Counted from the first letter of the stretch, positions 17,752-27,823 are shown. The stretch: DNA of 64,000 nt from Roseovarius lutimaris (GCF_900115165.1 NZ_FOVP01000016.1:1-64000), one strand, 5' to 3'. The notes: generated by a model not told the origin, from the letters alone. A program made the numbers and translations.

Positions 17752-19892
17752 CAATTGCCACCAAAGATACCGCGCAGGATATTTTCAATCGGGTTGTTGC
17801 CTCTTGGCCTTTGCTCGCGCCGCTCGGGCGCGGCCGGGGCGGGGTCTGGTCTGGGCGCGGGGCGCAGCATCGGTAGCGGCTTGACCGGCACACCCTCATG
17901 CACGCGCAGCATCGTCTCATGCCAGATTTCCGCCGGAAGCCCACCCCCCGTCACCCCGGTGAGGGGCGTGTTGTCGTCATAGCCCATCCAGACCCCCGCC
18001 ACATAATCGGCGCTGAAGCCAAGAAACCAGGCATCGCGCGCGGCCTGTGTGGTGCCGGTCTTTCCGGCCGCCTCGCGGTCCGGCAGCTTGGCGCGCGCAC
18101 CGGTGCCGCCATCGACCACGCGGCTCATCATATAGATAAGCTCGCGGGCGGCTTCTTCGCGGATCACCCGCTCGCCAATACCGCCGCCACTGCCCATCAA
18201 AGGGGTTTGCTCGCCAAGCAGGCTAAGTTCAACCAGGCCGTAAGGCGTGACCGACGACCCACCGTTCAGAATGCCGGCATAAGCCCCGGTCATCTCGATC
18301 AGCGTGCTTTCCGAGGCCCCGAGCGCCAGGGCCGGCCCCGCCGCCAGATCGCTTTCGATGCCAAAGTCACCCGCCACCTTGCGCACAAGATCGCGGCCCA
18401 CGCTTTCCGAAATCTTGACCGCAGGCACATTCAGCGACTGGCGTAACGCCTCGGCCAGGGTCACGCGGCCATAATGCTTGCGGGTATAATTCTCCGGGCA
18501 CCAGCGGCCCGATCCTGGGATATTAAGACAATAGGGCTCGTCCACGACGACCGAATCCCAATGATAGCCGAGCTCAAGCGCGGTGGCGTAGACGAAGGGC
18601 TTGAAGGCCGATCCGGTCTGGCGTTTGGCCTGTGTTGCCCGGTTGAAGGCGCCCACGACCTTGGTCTTGCGCCCCCCCACCATGCCCCGCACCGCGCCAT
18701 CCGCCGACATCACCACAATCGCCGCCTGCGCCTTGGACCCCTCGCGCACCTTTTCGTCGAAAATATACTTGAGCGCATCTTCGGCCGCGCGTTGAATGCG
18801 CTGATCAAGCGTGGTCTTGATGATCACATCCTCAGTCGTATCGCGGGTGAAAAACTCTGGCCCCGAGGCCATGACCCAATCGGCAAAATAGCCGCCGGCC
18901 TGCGCCTCTGCCGCCTCCGATAGCTCTGCGGGATTGGCCAGGGCGATGGCAACCTCCTGATCCGACAAATAGCCCTGACGGCGCATCAGGCCGATCACAA
19001 CCGAGGCCCGGTTTTGCGAGCGTTCAAGGTTGCTTGTCGGGGCCAATGTCGAGGGGGCGGTCAAAAGACCGGCCAGCATTGCGCCCTCGGACGGGTTGAG
19101 ATCGGCCGACGATTTGCCGAAATAACGCTGCGCTGCGGCCTCGGCCCCGTAAGCGCCACCGCCAAGATAGGCCCGGTTCAAATAGACCGACAGAACCTGA
19201 TCCTTGGTATATTTCGCCTCCATCGCGAGGGCATAGACCGCCTCTTTCGCCTTGCGCCACAGTGAGGAACGACGGCAATCAGCGACGTATTCGGCCTCGC
19301 TCTTCCATCGGGTCTCGTCATATTTGACGCCAAAACACAGCAATTTGGCGGTTTGCTGGGTGATGGTCGAGCCTCCATTGCCCGACAGCGGGCCACGGCC
19401 TTCGCGCAGGTTGATGCGAATCGCGCTTGCAATGCCGATCGGGTCAACGCCGGGATGCATGTAAAACCGTCGGTCTTCGGTGGCGATCACCGCGTTCTTG
19501 AGATGCTTGCTGACGGTCTTGGCATTGACCACGCCGCCAAACTGATCGCCGCGCCAGGCAAAGACATCGCCCTCGCGATCCAAAAGCGTGACCGACCCCT
19601 TGGCGCGCCCATCCAGCAGCGCCGCATACTCGGGCAAGGTGGTATAGGTATAGCCCACGGACAGACCGACAATCAGCGCAATGATCGCGCCAACTCGCCA
19701 GCTGATCCCCCAGATGACCCGAAAGACCCAGCCGATGATGCGCGCAAAGAAGGCGATGATCGGATTGCGGATGCGTGCCGGTTTGCGCCGCGCCCGTTTG
19801 GCCGCAGGTTTACGCCGCGCCGGTTTGGCCGGGGCCTTGCGCGTACGCTTGGGGGCCACCAAAGGCGGCTTCTTACGTCCTGAATTGCTCAT
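17751..19892 (-). CDS. class A penicillin-binding protein 1A (bifunctional)
   Basis: The 713-residue peptidoglycan synthase begins with a Lys/Arg/Ala-rich cytoplasmic tail (about 45 residues), one membrane helix (about 65-82), then a glycosyltransferase GT51 domain with the catalytic Glu139 in ATEDRRFYMHPG. The transpeptidase domain follows, with the SxxK nucleophile Ser428 (GSAFKPF), SLN at 486-488 and KTGTT near residue 620. All catalytic motifs are intact. The C-terminal Pro/Arg-rich tail follows the transpeptidase domain directly. It converges on mlaC, so both envelope functions sit together. Confidence 0.93.
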   Translation of the reverse strand: MSNSGRKKPPLVAPKRTRKAPAKPARRKPAAKRARRKPARIRNPIIAFFARIIGWVFRVIWGISWRVGAIIALIVGLSVGYTYTTLPEYAALLDGRAKGSVTLLDREGDVFAWRGDQFGGVVNAKTVSKHLKNAVIATEDRRFYMHPGVDPIGIASAIRINLREGRGPLSGNGGSTITQQTAKLLCFGVKYDETRWKSEAEYVADCRRSSLWRKAKEAVYALAMEAKYTKDQVLSVYLNRAYLGGGAYGAEAAAQRYFGKSSADLNPSEGAMLAGLLTAPSTLAPTSNLERSQNRASVVIGLMRRQGYLSDQEVAIALANPAELSEAAEAQAGGYFADWVMASGPEFFTRDTTEDVIIKTTLDQRIQRAAEDALKYIFDEKVREGSKAQAAIVVMSADGAVRGMVGGRKTKVVGAFNRATQAKRQTGSAFKPFVYATALELGYHWDSVVVDEPYCLNIPGSGRWCPENYTRKHYGRVTLAEALRQSLNVPAVKISESVGRDLVRKVAGDFGIESDLAAGPALALGASESTLIEMTGAYAGILNGGSSVTPYGLVELSLLGEQTPLMGSGGGIGERVIREEAARELIYMMSRVVDGGTGARAKLPDREAAGKTGTTQAARDAWFLGFSADYVAGVWMGYDDNTPLTGVTGGGLPAEIWHETMLRVHEGVPVKPLPMLRPAPRPDPAPAAPERREQRPRGNNPIENILRGIFGGN

Positions 19893-20147
19893 GCTCGCCC
19901 TGCCCGGACCTGTTGCTTTGCGCCACTCTATCGTGCCCTTTCACAAAAGTAGAGACCCCGGAGCGTCGCGTGGGAATTTTCCAATCGCCCATTTTTTAGC
20001 CGCGAAAGCATTTTTGCCCAATATTTAATCACCCCCCTGCGGCAATCCTCCCCAAATGCGCGCTTCTGGCTTCAAGAATCCGCGTTCTGCGCTTTTTCTG
20101 CGGGTGCAAACAACGCGCTGAGCCACAGGAAACCGAAAGGGGTAGAC

Positions 20148-20486
20148 GTGAAACTCATCATTGCAACGATAAAGCCGTTCAAACTCGAAGAGGTCCGCGA
20201 AGCGCTGACCGAGATCGGGGTCCGCGGCATGATGGTTACTGAAATCAAGGGCTTCGGCTCGCAGTCGGGACACACCGAAATATATCGCGGCGCCGAATAT
20301 GCCGTGAATTTCGTGCCCAAGATCAAGCTTGAAATCGGCGTAAGTGCCGGCATGGCCGATCAGGTGGTCGAGACAATTACCAAGACCGCCCGCACCGGCA
20401 AGATCGGTGACGGCAAGATCTTTGTTCTCGACATCGCCCAGGCCGTGCGCGTGCGCACCGGCGAAACCAACGACGACGCGCTTTGA
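20148..20486 (+). CDS. glnK: PII nitrogen regulatory protein GlnK
   Basis: The 112-residue PII protein has the T-loop GHTEIYRGAEYAVNF containing Tyr51, the uridylylation site, plus the family signature near the C-terminus (TGKIGDGKIFVLDI). Being directly upstream of amtB (26-base gap) identifies it as GlnK, which blocks the ammonium channel when nitrogen is plentiful and senses 2-oxoglutarate and ATP/ADP. I could not see a clear sigma-54 promoter or NtrC site in the 255 bases upstream. Confidence 0.95.
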   Translation: MKLIIATIKPFKLEEVREALTEIGVRGMMVTEIKGFGSQSGHTEIYRGAEYAVNFVPKIKLEIGVSAGMADQVVETITKTARTGKIGDGKIFVLDIAQAVRVRTGETNDDAL

Positions 20487-20512
20487 CAGCGCGCAGGGGA
20501 AAGGACAGTACA

Positions 20513-21838
20513 ATGAATTCCATGACCAAACTTGGCCTTGCCGCAACGCTGATCGCGCTGCCGCAGCTTGGCCTTGCTCAAGAGGCCGATACGACGCCAA
20601 CCAATGCCGATATCGGGTTTATCTTCACCACCTTCATGTTCCTCGTCTCGGGCTTTCTGGTGTTCTTCATGGCCGCCGGCTTTGCCATGCTCGAAGCGGG
20701 CCTTGTGCGCGGCAAGAACGTTGCGATGCAGCTTACCAAGAATATTTCGCTCTTCTCGCTCGCCTCGCTGTTTTACTATATTCTCGGCTATAACCTGATG
20801 TACCCCGGCGACGGCTGGACCATGCAGGGCATGCTTGGCGCCTTCTCGATCACCGCGCTCGAGCCGGTTGGCCTTGCCGGGGCGGAACCTGACCTGACCT
20901 ATGCGTCGGTTGGCTCTGACTTTTTCTTTCAGCTGATGTTTTGTGCCGCGACCGCGTCGATCGTGTCGGGTGCTGTGGCTGAGCGCATCAAGCTCTGGCC
21001 TTTCCTGATCTTCACCATCGTTCTGACGGCTGTGATCTATCCGGTTCAGGCCAGCTGGAAATGGGGCGGTGGCTTCCTTGACGAAATGGGCTTTCTCGAC
21101 TTTGCGGGTTCGACCGTCGTGCATTCGGTGGGGGGCTGGGCCGCTCTGACCGGCGCGATCATCCTGGGGCCGCGCATCGGCAAATACGCCAAAGACGGTC
21201 GTGTGATCCCGATCCCCGGCTCGAACCTTGCGCTTGCCACTCTGGGGACGTTCATCCTGTGGCTCGGTTGGTTCGGCTTTAATGGCGGTTCGCAGCTTTA
21301 CATGGACACCGCCGGCAACGTGGCCGATATCAGCCGGATCTTCTCGAACACCAACATCGCGGCCGCCTCTGGCGCAGTGGTTGCTCTGATCCTGACGCAG
21401 ATGCTCTACAAAAAGCCTGACCTTACGATGATCCTGAACGGCGCATTGGCGGGTCTGGTGTCGATCACCGCCGAGCCGCTGACGCCCTCGCTTTTCCAGG
21501 CCATGCTTATCGGTGGTGTCGGTGGTGCGATCGTGGTCTTCGCCGTGCCGATGCTCGACAAGTTCAAGATCGACGACGTCGTCGGTGCCATTCCGGTGCA
21601 TCTCTTCGCCGGTATCTGGGGTACACTGGCGGTGCCGCTGACCAACTCGGACGCCAGCTTTGGCACCCAGATCATCTCGATCCTGATCGTTGGCGCCTTT
21701 GTTGTTGTCGCCTCGGCCGTCGTCTGGATGCTGCTCAAGGGCACCATGGGTCTGCGCGTCACCGAAGAGGATGAAATCAACGGCCTCGACATGGCAGAGC
21801 TGGGCATGGAGGCCTATCCTGAATTCTCCAAAGGCTGA
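20513..21838 (+). CDS. amtB: ammonium transporter AmtB
   Basis: The 441-residue channel begins with a cleavable signal sequence (ATLIALPQLGLAQ) and has the eleven-helix Amt architecture. Recognisable parts are the Amt signature region with the pore His (DFAGSTVVHSVGGWAALTGA) and FNGGSQ. It conducts ammonium across the inner membrane. The ATG at 20513 is preferred because AAGGA lies seven bases upstream and it yields a proper signal peptide; the open frame extends upstream into glnK. It is co-transcribed with glnK and ends at a strong terminator. Confidence 0.96.
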   Translation: MNSMTKLGLAATLIALPQLGLAQEADTTPTNADIGFIFTTFMFLVSGFLVFFMAAGFAMLEAGLVRGKNVAMQLTKNISLFSLASLFYYILGYNLMYPGDGWTMQGMLGAFSITALEPVGLAGAEPDLTYASVGSDFFFQLMFCAATASIVSGAVAERIKLWPFLIFTIVLTAVIYPVQASWKWGGGFLDEMGFLDFAGSTVVHSVGGWAALTGAIILGPRIGKYAKDGRVIPIPGSNLALATLGTFILWLGWFGFNGGSQLYMDTAGNVADISRIFSNTNIAAASGAVVALILTQMLYKKPDLTMILNGALAGLVSITAEPLTPSLFQAMLIGGVGGAIVVFAVPMLDKFKIDDVVGAIPVHLFAGIWGTLAVPLTNSDASFGTQIISILIVGAFVVVASAVVWMLLKGTMGLRVTEEDEINGLDMAELGMEAYPEFSKG

Positions 21839-21873
21839 TCTTTCCTCCTCCCTGATCAGCTGTAAGAGATATT

Positions 21874-21900
21874 CCCGGGCGTTCGCGCCCGGGTTTTTTT
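21874..21900 (+). terminator. rho-independent terminator after glnK-amtB
   Basis: CCCGGGCG-TTCG-CGCCCGGG forms an eight-base stem closed by a stable TTCG tetraloop and is followed by seven T. It ends the glnK-amtB operon. Confidence 0.95.
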
Positions 21901-21972
21901 ATGCACAATCGGCGTGTCCCACCTTCTGGCGCATCTAGCAGAATCGCCCAGACCCGTGCTAAGTCTTGCGGT

Positions 21973-23835
21973 ATGAGCACCGCCAACCCCAATATAGACC
22001 CGGTTCAGCCGACAATTCGCCAGCTTGACGAGGGCGCCATCAACCGCATCGCGGCCGGCGAGGTGGTCGAACGCCCGGCCTCTGCGGTCAAGGAACTGGT
22101 GGAAAACGCCCTTGACGCCGACGCAACCCGGATCGAAGTGGCCTTTGCCGATGGCGGCAAAACCCTGATCCGCGTGGTCGATGACGGATGTGGTATCGCG
22201 CCCGGACAATTGCCGCTGGCGCTTGCGCGTCATGCAACGTCAAAGATTGATGGCTCGGACCTGCTCAACATCCATTCCTTCGGGTTTCGTGGCGAGGCAT
22301 TGCCGTCGCTTGGGGCGGTGGGTCGGCTGACCATCACCTCGCGGGCGCGCGGGTGCGAGGCTGCCGAAATCTCGGTTTCGGGCGGACAGATGAGCGTGGT
22401 CAAACCCGCTGCGCTGAATTCGGGCACCACGGTCACTCTGCGCGATCTGTTTTACGCCACCCCTGCGCGGTTAAAATTCATGCGCACCGACCGCGCCGAG
22501 ACTCAGGCGATCAGCGACACGGTCAAACGCCTTGCCATGGCCGAACCGTTTGTCGGCTTTACCCTGCGCGATATTTCCGGCGGCGGCGAGGGGCGCGTTA
22601 CCTTTCGCGCCGAGGCCGAAACCGGCGATCTGTTTGACGCGCTGCACGGGCGGCTGGCGCGTATCCTTGGGGCGGAGTTCGCCGAAAATGCCCTGCGGAT
22701 CGAGGCGACGCGCGAGGGGATAAACATGACCGGCTATGCCGCCCTGCCGACCTATTCGCGCGGCTCGTCGGTGACGCAATACCTTTTCGTAAACGGCCGC
22801 CCGGTGCGCGACAAGATGCTCTATGGCGCGCTTCGGGCCGCTTATAGCGATGTGCTTAGCCGTGACCGCCATCCGGCGGCGGCGCTGTTTCTGGACTGCG
22901 ACCCGAGCCTTGTAGATGTCAACGTCCACCCGGCCAAATCCGAGGTCCGCTTTCGCGATCCGGGGCTGGCGCGCGGGCTTATCGTGTCGGGGCTGCGCCA
23001 TGCCCTGGCCGAGGCCGGGCATCGCGCCTCAAGCACCGTTGCCGGGGCCACGCTTGGGGCGTTTCGCCCCGAGGAAACCGCGACATCCGGCGCGCGCGTC
23101 TACCAGATGGATCGCCCGTCCTCTGCTGCCCGCGCCCTTGCCTATCAGGCGCAAGCGCCCGGTTTTGCCGAAATGCAGCAGGCCTATAGCGCGCGAGTCG
23201 AGCCGGAGCCTGTCGAGACCGGCACGCAAGAGCCGGACGAGCCCCCCGCAACCGCCCTGCCGCTTGGTGCGGCGCGCGCGCAGGTACATGAGAATTATAT
23301 CATCGCCCAGACCGAAACCGGCATGGTCATCGTCGATCAGCATGCGGCGCACGAACGGCTGGTCTATGAACGCCTCAAGGCGCAGATGGCCGATGCCGGC
23401 GTTGCCTCGCAGGCGCTTTTGATCCCCGATATCGTTGACCTCTGCGAGGCCGATTGCGCCGTCCTGCTTGACGCGGCGGAAGATCTTGCGCGGCTTGGCC
23501 TTATCCTCGAACCCTTCGGTCCGGGAAACATCGCCGTGCGCGAAACCCCGGCCATTCTCGGGCAGGTCAACGCCCCGGCCCTGTTGCGCGATATCCTTGA
23601 TGAGCTTGCCGATCAGGGCGATAGCCAGACGCTGAAGTCACGCATCGACGCGATCCTGTCGCGGGTCGCCTGTCATGGCTCTATCCGCTCGGGGCGCCGC
23701 ATGAGTGGCGAAGAAATGAACGCCCTATTGCGCGAGATGGAGCGCACGCCGCTTTCGGGCCAATGCAACCACGGCCGCCCCACCTATGTCGAATTGCGTC
23801 TGTCCGACATCGAACGCCTGTTCGGACGCACATGA
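21973..23835 (+). CDS. mutL: DNA mismatch repair protein MutL
   Basis: The 620-residue protein has the GHKL ATPase motifs [28 protein letters not shown], and HATSKI with GFRGEAL. The C-terminal dimerisation domain includes [12 protein letters not shown] and CHGSIRSG. The metal-binding [12 protein letters not shown] motif of endonuclease-type MutL proteins is present as [12 protein letters not shown], so this MutL probably nicks DNA itself, as expected for bacteria without MutH. The start at 21973 places the ATPase domain correctly. Its stop overlaps rmuC (ATGA). Confidence 0.96.
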   Translation: MSTANPNIDPVQPTIRQLDEGAINRIAAGEVVERPASAVKELVENALDADATRIEVAFADGGKTLIRVVDDGCGIAPGQLPLALARHATSKIDGSDLLNIHSFGFRGEALPSLGAVGRLTITSRARGCEAAEISVSGGQMSVVKPAALNSGTTVTLRDLFYATPARLKFMRTDRAETQAISDTVKRLAMAEPFVGFTLRDISGGGEGRVTFRAEAETGDLFDALHGRLARILGAEFAENALRIEATREGINMTGYAALPTYSRGSSVTQYLFVNGRPVRDKMLYGALRAAYSDVLSRDRHPAAALFLDCDPSLVDVNVHPAKSEVRFRDPGLARGLIVSGLRHALAEAGHRASSTVAGATLGAFRPEETATSGARVYQMDRPSSAARALAYQAQAPGFAEMQQAYSARVEPEPVETGTQEPDEPPATALPLGAARAQVHENYIIAQTETGMVIVDQHAAHERLVYERLKAQMADAGVASQALLIPDIVDLCEADCAVLLDAAEDLARLGLILEPFGPGNIAVRETPAILGQVNAPALLRDILDELADQGDSQTLKSRIDAILSRVACHGSIRSGRRMSGEEMNALLREMERTPLSGQCNHGRPTYVELRLSDIERLFGRT

Positions 23836-25001
23836 TCCAAATCGGCAATACCCAGTTTTCGCTCAGCGATCCGCTGGTGCTGGCCGCCCTCCTGGGGGGC
23901 GCGCTCGTGATGCTCATCCTGATCCTTTTAATCATGGCGGTACGCGCCTCGGCGCGCTCGGCCAACCTTGCCGAACCGCTGGCGCAACAGGTCGGGCAAT
24001 TGGGGCTTCGGGTGCAGGGGCTGAGCGACGGGCAACACCAGCTTGCTGGTGGGCTCAACCATGTGTCCGAGGCGCAGGCGGCGGCGCAAACGCATTTGTT
24101 GCAACTGATGGAAAAGCGCCTGTCGCAGGTCTCCGAACAAATGTCGGAAAACCTGCAAGGCTCGGCCCGGCGCACAGCGCAATCGCTTGGCGATCTGCAA
24201 CAGCGGCTTCAGGCGATCGACAAGGCGCAGGACAATATCACCAAGCTTTCAGGCGATGTTCTGTCGCTTCAGGATATCCTGAGCAACAAACAGACCCGCG
24301 GCGCGTTTGGTGAAATCCAGCTGACCGATATCGTGACCAAGGCGCTGCCCTCGGACAGCTATAGCCTGCAACACACGCTCTCGAACGGGCGGCGGGCCGA
24401 TTGCCTTATCCATCTGCCCAACCCGCCGGGGCCGATCTGCATCGACAGCAAGTTCCCGCTTGAGGCCTATGAGGCCCTGCGCCGTGCCAAAACCGATTGG
24501 GAATTGAACGAAGCCGCCAAATTTTTGCGGGTGTCGGTCAAGAAACACATCCGCGACATATCAGAGAAATACATTCTCGATGGCGAGACCGCCGATGGCG
24601 CCTTGATGTTTCTGCCCTCAGAGGCGGTCTATGCCGAGCTTCACGCCAATTTCCCCGAACTGGTGCGCGACGGCTTTGCCGCACGGGTCTGGATCGTGTC
24701 GCCGACCACCTGCATGGCGACACTCAACACCATGCGCGCCATTCTCAAGGATGCCCGCATGCGCGAACAGGCCGGCGCGATCCGGCGCGAGTTGGGGCTT
24801 TTGTTCGGCGATGTCGAGCGGCTTGGCACGCGGGTGGAAAACCTTGACCGGCACTTCAATCAGGCATCCAAGGACATCTCGGAGATCAAGATTTCCGCCG
24901 ACAAGGCCGGGCGCCGTGCCCGCCGTCTCGACAATTTCGATTTCGAGGAACTGGCCCCCGATGCCGACACCCAGATCATCGCGCTGTCCAAAGACAGCTA
25001 G
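23832..25001 (+). CDS. rmuC: RmuC-family DNA recombination protein
   Basis: The 389-residue protein has an N-terminal membrane helix (about residues 15-37), a coiled-coil region rich in Gln and Ala (about 45-140), and the RmuC nuclease-like core ([44 protein letters not shown]). RmuC limits inversions at short repeats. The ATG overlaps the mutL stop, which marks the true start; the longer open frame into mutL is a shadow. Pairing with mutL puts two genome-stability genes in one transcript. Confidence 0.92.
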   Translation: MIQIGNTQFSLSDPLVLAALLGGALVMLILILLIMAVRASARSANLAEPLAQQVGQLGLRVQGLSDGQHQLAGGLNHVSEAQAAAQTHLLQLMEKRLSQVSEQMSENLQGSARRTAQSLGDLQQRLQAIDKAQDNITKLSGDVLSLQDILSNKQTRGAFGEIQLTDIVTKALPSDSYSLQHTLSNGRRADCLIHLPNPPGPICIDSKFPLEAYEALRRAKTDWELNEAAKFLRVSVKKHIRDISEKYILDGETADGALMFLPSEAVYAELHANFPELVRDGFAARVWIVSPTTCMATLNTMRAILKDARMREQAGAIRRELGLLFGDVERLGTRVENLDRHFNQASKDISEIKISADKAGRRARRLDNFDFEELAPDADTQIIALSKDS

Positions 25002-25064
25002 AGCGGGTTGCGGGCAATCTGGCAATATCCGCTCAATCGCAGCAAACATATCGGACTTTAGTGA

Positions 25065-25451
25065 ATGGCCAAGAAGGCAAAAACCCGCGAGACATTCGAA
25101 GAGATGTTGGCGTCATGCTCCGATACGCTTTTCCCAGCAGAAATGGGTAAGGCGGCTGTGACTTTGGATAGTCGCGATGTCGATGGTGATACGCCGCTTC
25201 ATGTGATGCTGTGGCGCAACAATACCTATGCCGTGTTGCAATTCATCGAGGCTGGAGCAGATGTGAATGCGGTCGGTGATATGTCCGAGACGCCACTTCA
25301 TGTCGCGTTAAAAAAGCAGAATCTTGTTGCCGTGGCGGCCCTGCTTAAATCCGGAGCAGACGTTTCTTGTGTGGATGAATTTGGCCAGTCGCCACGTGAC
25401 CTTGCAGATCGGTTGAAAGGTGAGGTTCGACGGCTTTTCGACAACCGGTAA
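25065..25451 (+). CDS. small ankyrin-repeat protein
   Basis: The 128-residue protein contains about three ankyrin repeats, recognisable from DGDTPLHVMLWRNN, LQFIEAGADVNAVGD, ETPLHVALKKQN and LLKSGADVSCVDEFGQSP. There is no signal peptide, so it is probably cytoplasmic and mediates a protein contact. Base composition is lower in GC than mutL-rmuC just upstream, suggesting more recent arrival. It ends next to a stretch of decayed duplicated sequence. Confidence 0.8.
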   Translation: MAKKAKTRETFEEMLASCSDTLFPAEMGKAAVTLDSRDVDGDTPLHVMLWRNNTYAVLQFIEAGADVNAVGDMSETPLHVALKKQNLVAVAALLKSGADVSCVDEFGQSPRDLADRLKGEVRRLFDNR

Positions 25452-25527
25452 CGCCAGATACATCCATGACATCACGGCCAGATTTATCCGCGTCAGTGAC
25501 GGTCTACAACCTCGGCCGGATGACCTT

Positions 25528-25626
25528 TATCGACTCCGGACAATGGCGGCGAAACACGCGTTCTTCGCGCAAAGGCGAAAATCTTGCGTGGATATCATGG
25601 CTTGGCCCACTGTCAGAAAAAAGAGA
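25528..25626 (-). pseudogene. decayed partial duplicate of the 3' end of the gene at 25866-26243
   Basis: This stretch aligns base by base with 25870-25979: ATCGACTCC, CAATG-CGGCGAAAC, TTCTTCGCGCAAA and GGATATCAT-GCTT recur in the same order. A gap of about 15 bases and many substitutions separate the two, and the frame is broken. It is therefore a second, older copy of the C-terminal coding region. The two copies flank the microprotein gene at 25681-25764. Confidence 0.65.
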
Positions 25627-25680
25627 CCGGGGTGCGGTATCAATGCGCGCCCCGGCCTTATGGCAAAACCATATCAGGCG

Positions 25681-25764
25681 TTACAGGGCCGCCAGAATTA
25701 CGGCTGGCAGGCCAAGCATGCCGGCGGTGATGATCGCGATTGAAAGTCCCAGGCCCTTGAACAT
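25681..25764 (-). CDS. 27-residue hydrophobic microprotein
   Basis: The frame encodes a Met-Phe-Lys-Gly start followed by one continuous hydrophobic helix ending ALPAVILAAL-like (actual end LPAVILAAL) and a stop. GGAGG lies exactly seven bases before the ATG, as strong a ribosome binding site as any in the window. The upstream in-frame extension has no such site. A single transmembrane helix with almost no soluble part suggests a regulatory membrane microprotein or a toxin-like peptide; I do not recognise a named family. It lies between the decayed duplicate and the 125-residue gene on the same strand. Confidence 0.55.
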   Translation of the reverse strand: MFKGLGLSIAIITAGMLGLPAVILAAL

Positions 25765-25865
25765 CTTACATCCTCCATTGCACCGGTTGATCCGATAGGC
25801 GGGAGGTAGCGCGACGCGCCGACAAAAGGATGCGGCAGCCTGTCGCAGAAAACCCCTTACAGAGG

Positions 25866-26243
25866 TTACATCGACTCCAGGCAATGCCGGCGAAACGCGC
25901 GTTTCAAGAGGTCGAGTTCTTCGCGCAAAAGCGCGATTTCCGAGCGGATATCATAGCTTAGCACATCACCGGACAAGAGCGCGAAACTGTCGAGAACATC
26001 ACCGTTGCGCGCATCGCGGATCACGAAGGTCTGGATTCCGTCGGCAATCGCCGCCGCGGGCACCGGCACCCGCACGACCCAGAGACCCTCTTCGGGTTTC
26101 TCAACGACCTCGACGCCCGGCACCCGTTCCTGGAGATGCATAACCTCAATCTGGGGTTGGTAGTTGCCCTCGCCCTCATAGGTCAGAACCCCTTCCCAGA
26201 CCCCTTCAAACAGGCGGGTTTTGGTCAGCGTCAACTCACTCAT
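25866..26243 (-). CDS. conserved hypothetical protein, 125 residues
   Basis: The protein (MSELTLTKTRLFEGVWEGVL at its start) is predicted to be soluble and mostly beta, with a charged helical end (SEIALLREELDLLKRAFRRH) that could form a coiled coil. I do not recognise a family. It is preceded by a DUF6478-type gene on the same strand with a 14-base gap, and the pair is probably co-transcribed. The last third of the gene has a decayed copy at 25528-25626. Ribosome binding site AAAGGA precedes the ATG. Confidence 0.75.
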   Translation of the reverse strand: MSELTLTKTRLFEGVWEGVLTYEGEGNYQPQIEVMHLQERVPGVEVVEKPEEGLWVVRVPVPAAAIADGIQTFVIRDARNGDVLDSFALLSGDVLSYDIRSEIALLREELDLLKRAFRRHCLESM

Positions 26244-26257
26244 CCGGGGGTCCTTTC

Positions 26258-27016
26258 TTATAATTCTGCGCGCGGGCGGCGGCTAAAGGTGAGATCGCGC
26301 AAGACCACCTGGCTCATCTGCGGGTTCTCGAAAATCAGGTCGATCCACGCCCGTTCCACCCGTTTTTCATTGAGGTTGGAATAGGCGAGGTCAAACTCGA
26401 CCATGATCTCATCATCATGCAACGGCAGTTCGCGCACGATCTGTTCGGTATTGGGGCCATGCTTGATGTTGAGCCGCGCGAATATCTCAAGCGGTTTTTC
26501 CATCTCGACAATCGTATCCATCCGCAACAGGTGCTTGCGCGTCAGACCATTGACCGCCTCTTGCGGAAAATCCAGCACCACCGACAAAAACGAGCCGTCA
26601 AAGGCAAACACGTCCATCCGAAGCCCGTAAGGCGCAAGATCGGCCTCGCGACTGTTGCGCAATTGACGCAAGGAAAGCTCGGAATGTGCGCAATCGTGAA
26701 ACAATGTCACTTCGCGTCCCAACATCGACTTGGACTGAACCGAGGCCATGCCCGGTGTCGGCAAGGGTTCGCGCCAAAGCTCTGGCCGCCACGACCAGTC
26801 GGTGCCATGCGGTTTGGGAAAGGCATTGGAGCCGATCATCGGCAAGGCCAGACGGTTATCCGCCGTCGAGATCACTTCGTTCAACGAATACATAAGCTTG
26901 CGGGCGCGTGCACGCTCCCTGCGCAGATTGGCGAGGCTCATCATCGGGGCATTGCGCGCGGCCTGGCTCCATTTTCGAAGCCCGTGACGATGCGCAGCCA
27001 AATCTAGAAATTTCAT
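26258..27016 (-). CDS. DUF6478-like conserved protein
   Basis: The 252-residue protein resembles a family found in Rhodobacterales and labelled DUF6478. Typical parts are KWSQAARNAPMMSLANLRRE, GTDWSWRPELWREPL, FHDCAHSELSLRQLRN and RKHLLRMDTIVEME. It has no signal peptide or membrane helix. The function is unknown. It precedes the 125-residue gene by 14 bases, and no other clue to its role is visible. The family assignment is from memory of its motifs and should be treated as probable. Confidence 0.75.
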   Translation of the reverse strand: MKFLDLAAHRHGLRKWSQAARNAPMMSLANLRRERARARKLMYSLNEVISTADNRLALPMIGSNAFPKPHGTDWSWRPELWREPLPTPGMASVQSKSMLGREVTLFHDCAHSELSLRQLRNSREADLAPYGLRMDVFAFDGSFLSVVLDFPQEAVNGLTRKHLLRMDTIVEMEKPLEIFARLNIKHGPNTEQIVRELPLHDDEIMVEFDLAYSNLNEKRVERAWIDLIFENPQMSQVVLRDLTFSRRPRAEL

Positions 27017-27088
27017 CCCGGTACTACCATCTAAGTCTCGTCTGGACGTGGTGCGCCACCAGTCTGCCCAATAACCCCTTACATAGCA

Positions 27089-27823
27089 TTAACCTTTGAT
27101 CGGAAACAATCCATCTAAAAGCTTATCAAGGCTTTGCCTGGCCCTTGAAACGGGTTGCGTTACGTCCTCTGACGCGGTTTCTGCCGTTGCCGCCGCCGCT
27201 TCGGGGGCAAAACTGCGCTTGGGGCTTTGGTCGCGCAACTCTTCGGCCAGATCCATCAACAGATCGCGCCCCGCTTTATTGGCGACGACGCCGCCCTCCG
27301 GCCCATAGACCGCCAGACCGATCAGGTGATCGTTGATCACCATACCGGCGCGCCAATAAGACGGATCGCCCGTTGGCAGCACCGCGCGCCCGCCAGTTGC
27401 GACATGCACCAGCGATATCCCGTCGCCGTCATAGCCCAGCAAAACCTTGTCCGGGCTCAGGGCGCGGGCCATTTCCGCAGAATCGGGCTGGGTCACACCC
27501 GCTTGGCGCGACAGGACTGACACCGTCAGAACCGCCGGATCAACCACAACCCCCGCCGTGCCGGTCAGGCTTTCACAACTGGCCAACAGCGCAAAACTGC
27601 CACTCTGGCCGCGTTTGACGGTTTGAGGATCAATGCAATAGCCGCGCGGCCCGGCCACGGTGACATCGCCCCCGTAAAACATCACCTTGCTGAGCGCAGA
27701 CACGCCAGACCCAGCCCCCGGCACCCCTTCAAGACAGGCGGCCAGTGGCAGGATCAGTAGTGTGAAAAAGGCCCGGCGAATGATCCTCCAGGCCGTGGTT
27801 TGATCAAAGATCCATATAGACAT
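27089..27823 (-). CDS. putative lipoprotein, function unknown
   Basis: The 244-residue protein has an N-terminal basic stretch and hydrophobic core ending in the lipobox LPLAAC (Cys at about residue 30). It contains no motif I recognise; the middle is small and Gly/Ala/Val rich, and the last 45 residues are Ala/Glu/Ser rich. It starts 20 bases inside the end of ilvD, so it is read from the ilvD transcript although its role is unlikely to be in amino-acid synthesis. The start codon is the only ATG before the signal and has no strong ribosome binding site. Confidence 0.7.
   Translation of the reverse strand: MSIWIFDQTTAWRIIRRAFFTLLILPLAACLEGVPGAGSGVSALSKVMFYGGDVTVAGPRGYCIDPQTVKRGQSGSFALLASCESLTGTAGVVVDPAVLTVSVLSRQAGVTQPDSAEMARALSPDKVLLGYDGDGISLVHVATGGRAVLPTGDPSYWRAGMVINDHLIGLAVYGPEGGVVANKAGRDLLMDLAEELRDQSPKRSFAPEAAAATAETASEDVTQPVSRARQSLDKLLDGLFPIKG

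Noticed and set aside
19893-20147. Sigma-54 promoter or NtrC site upstream of glnK
   Set aside because: No TGGCAC-N5-TTGC or NtrC dyad was found by eye, so none is reported although nitrogen control is expected.
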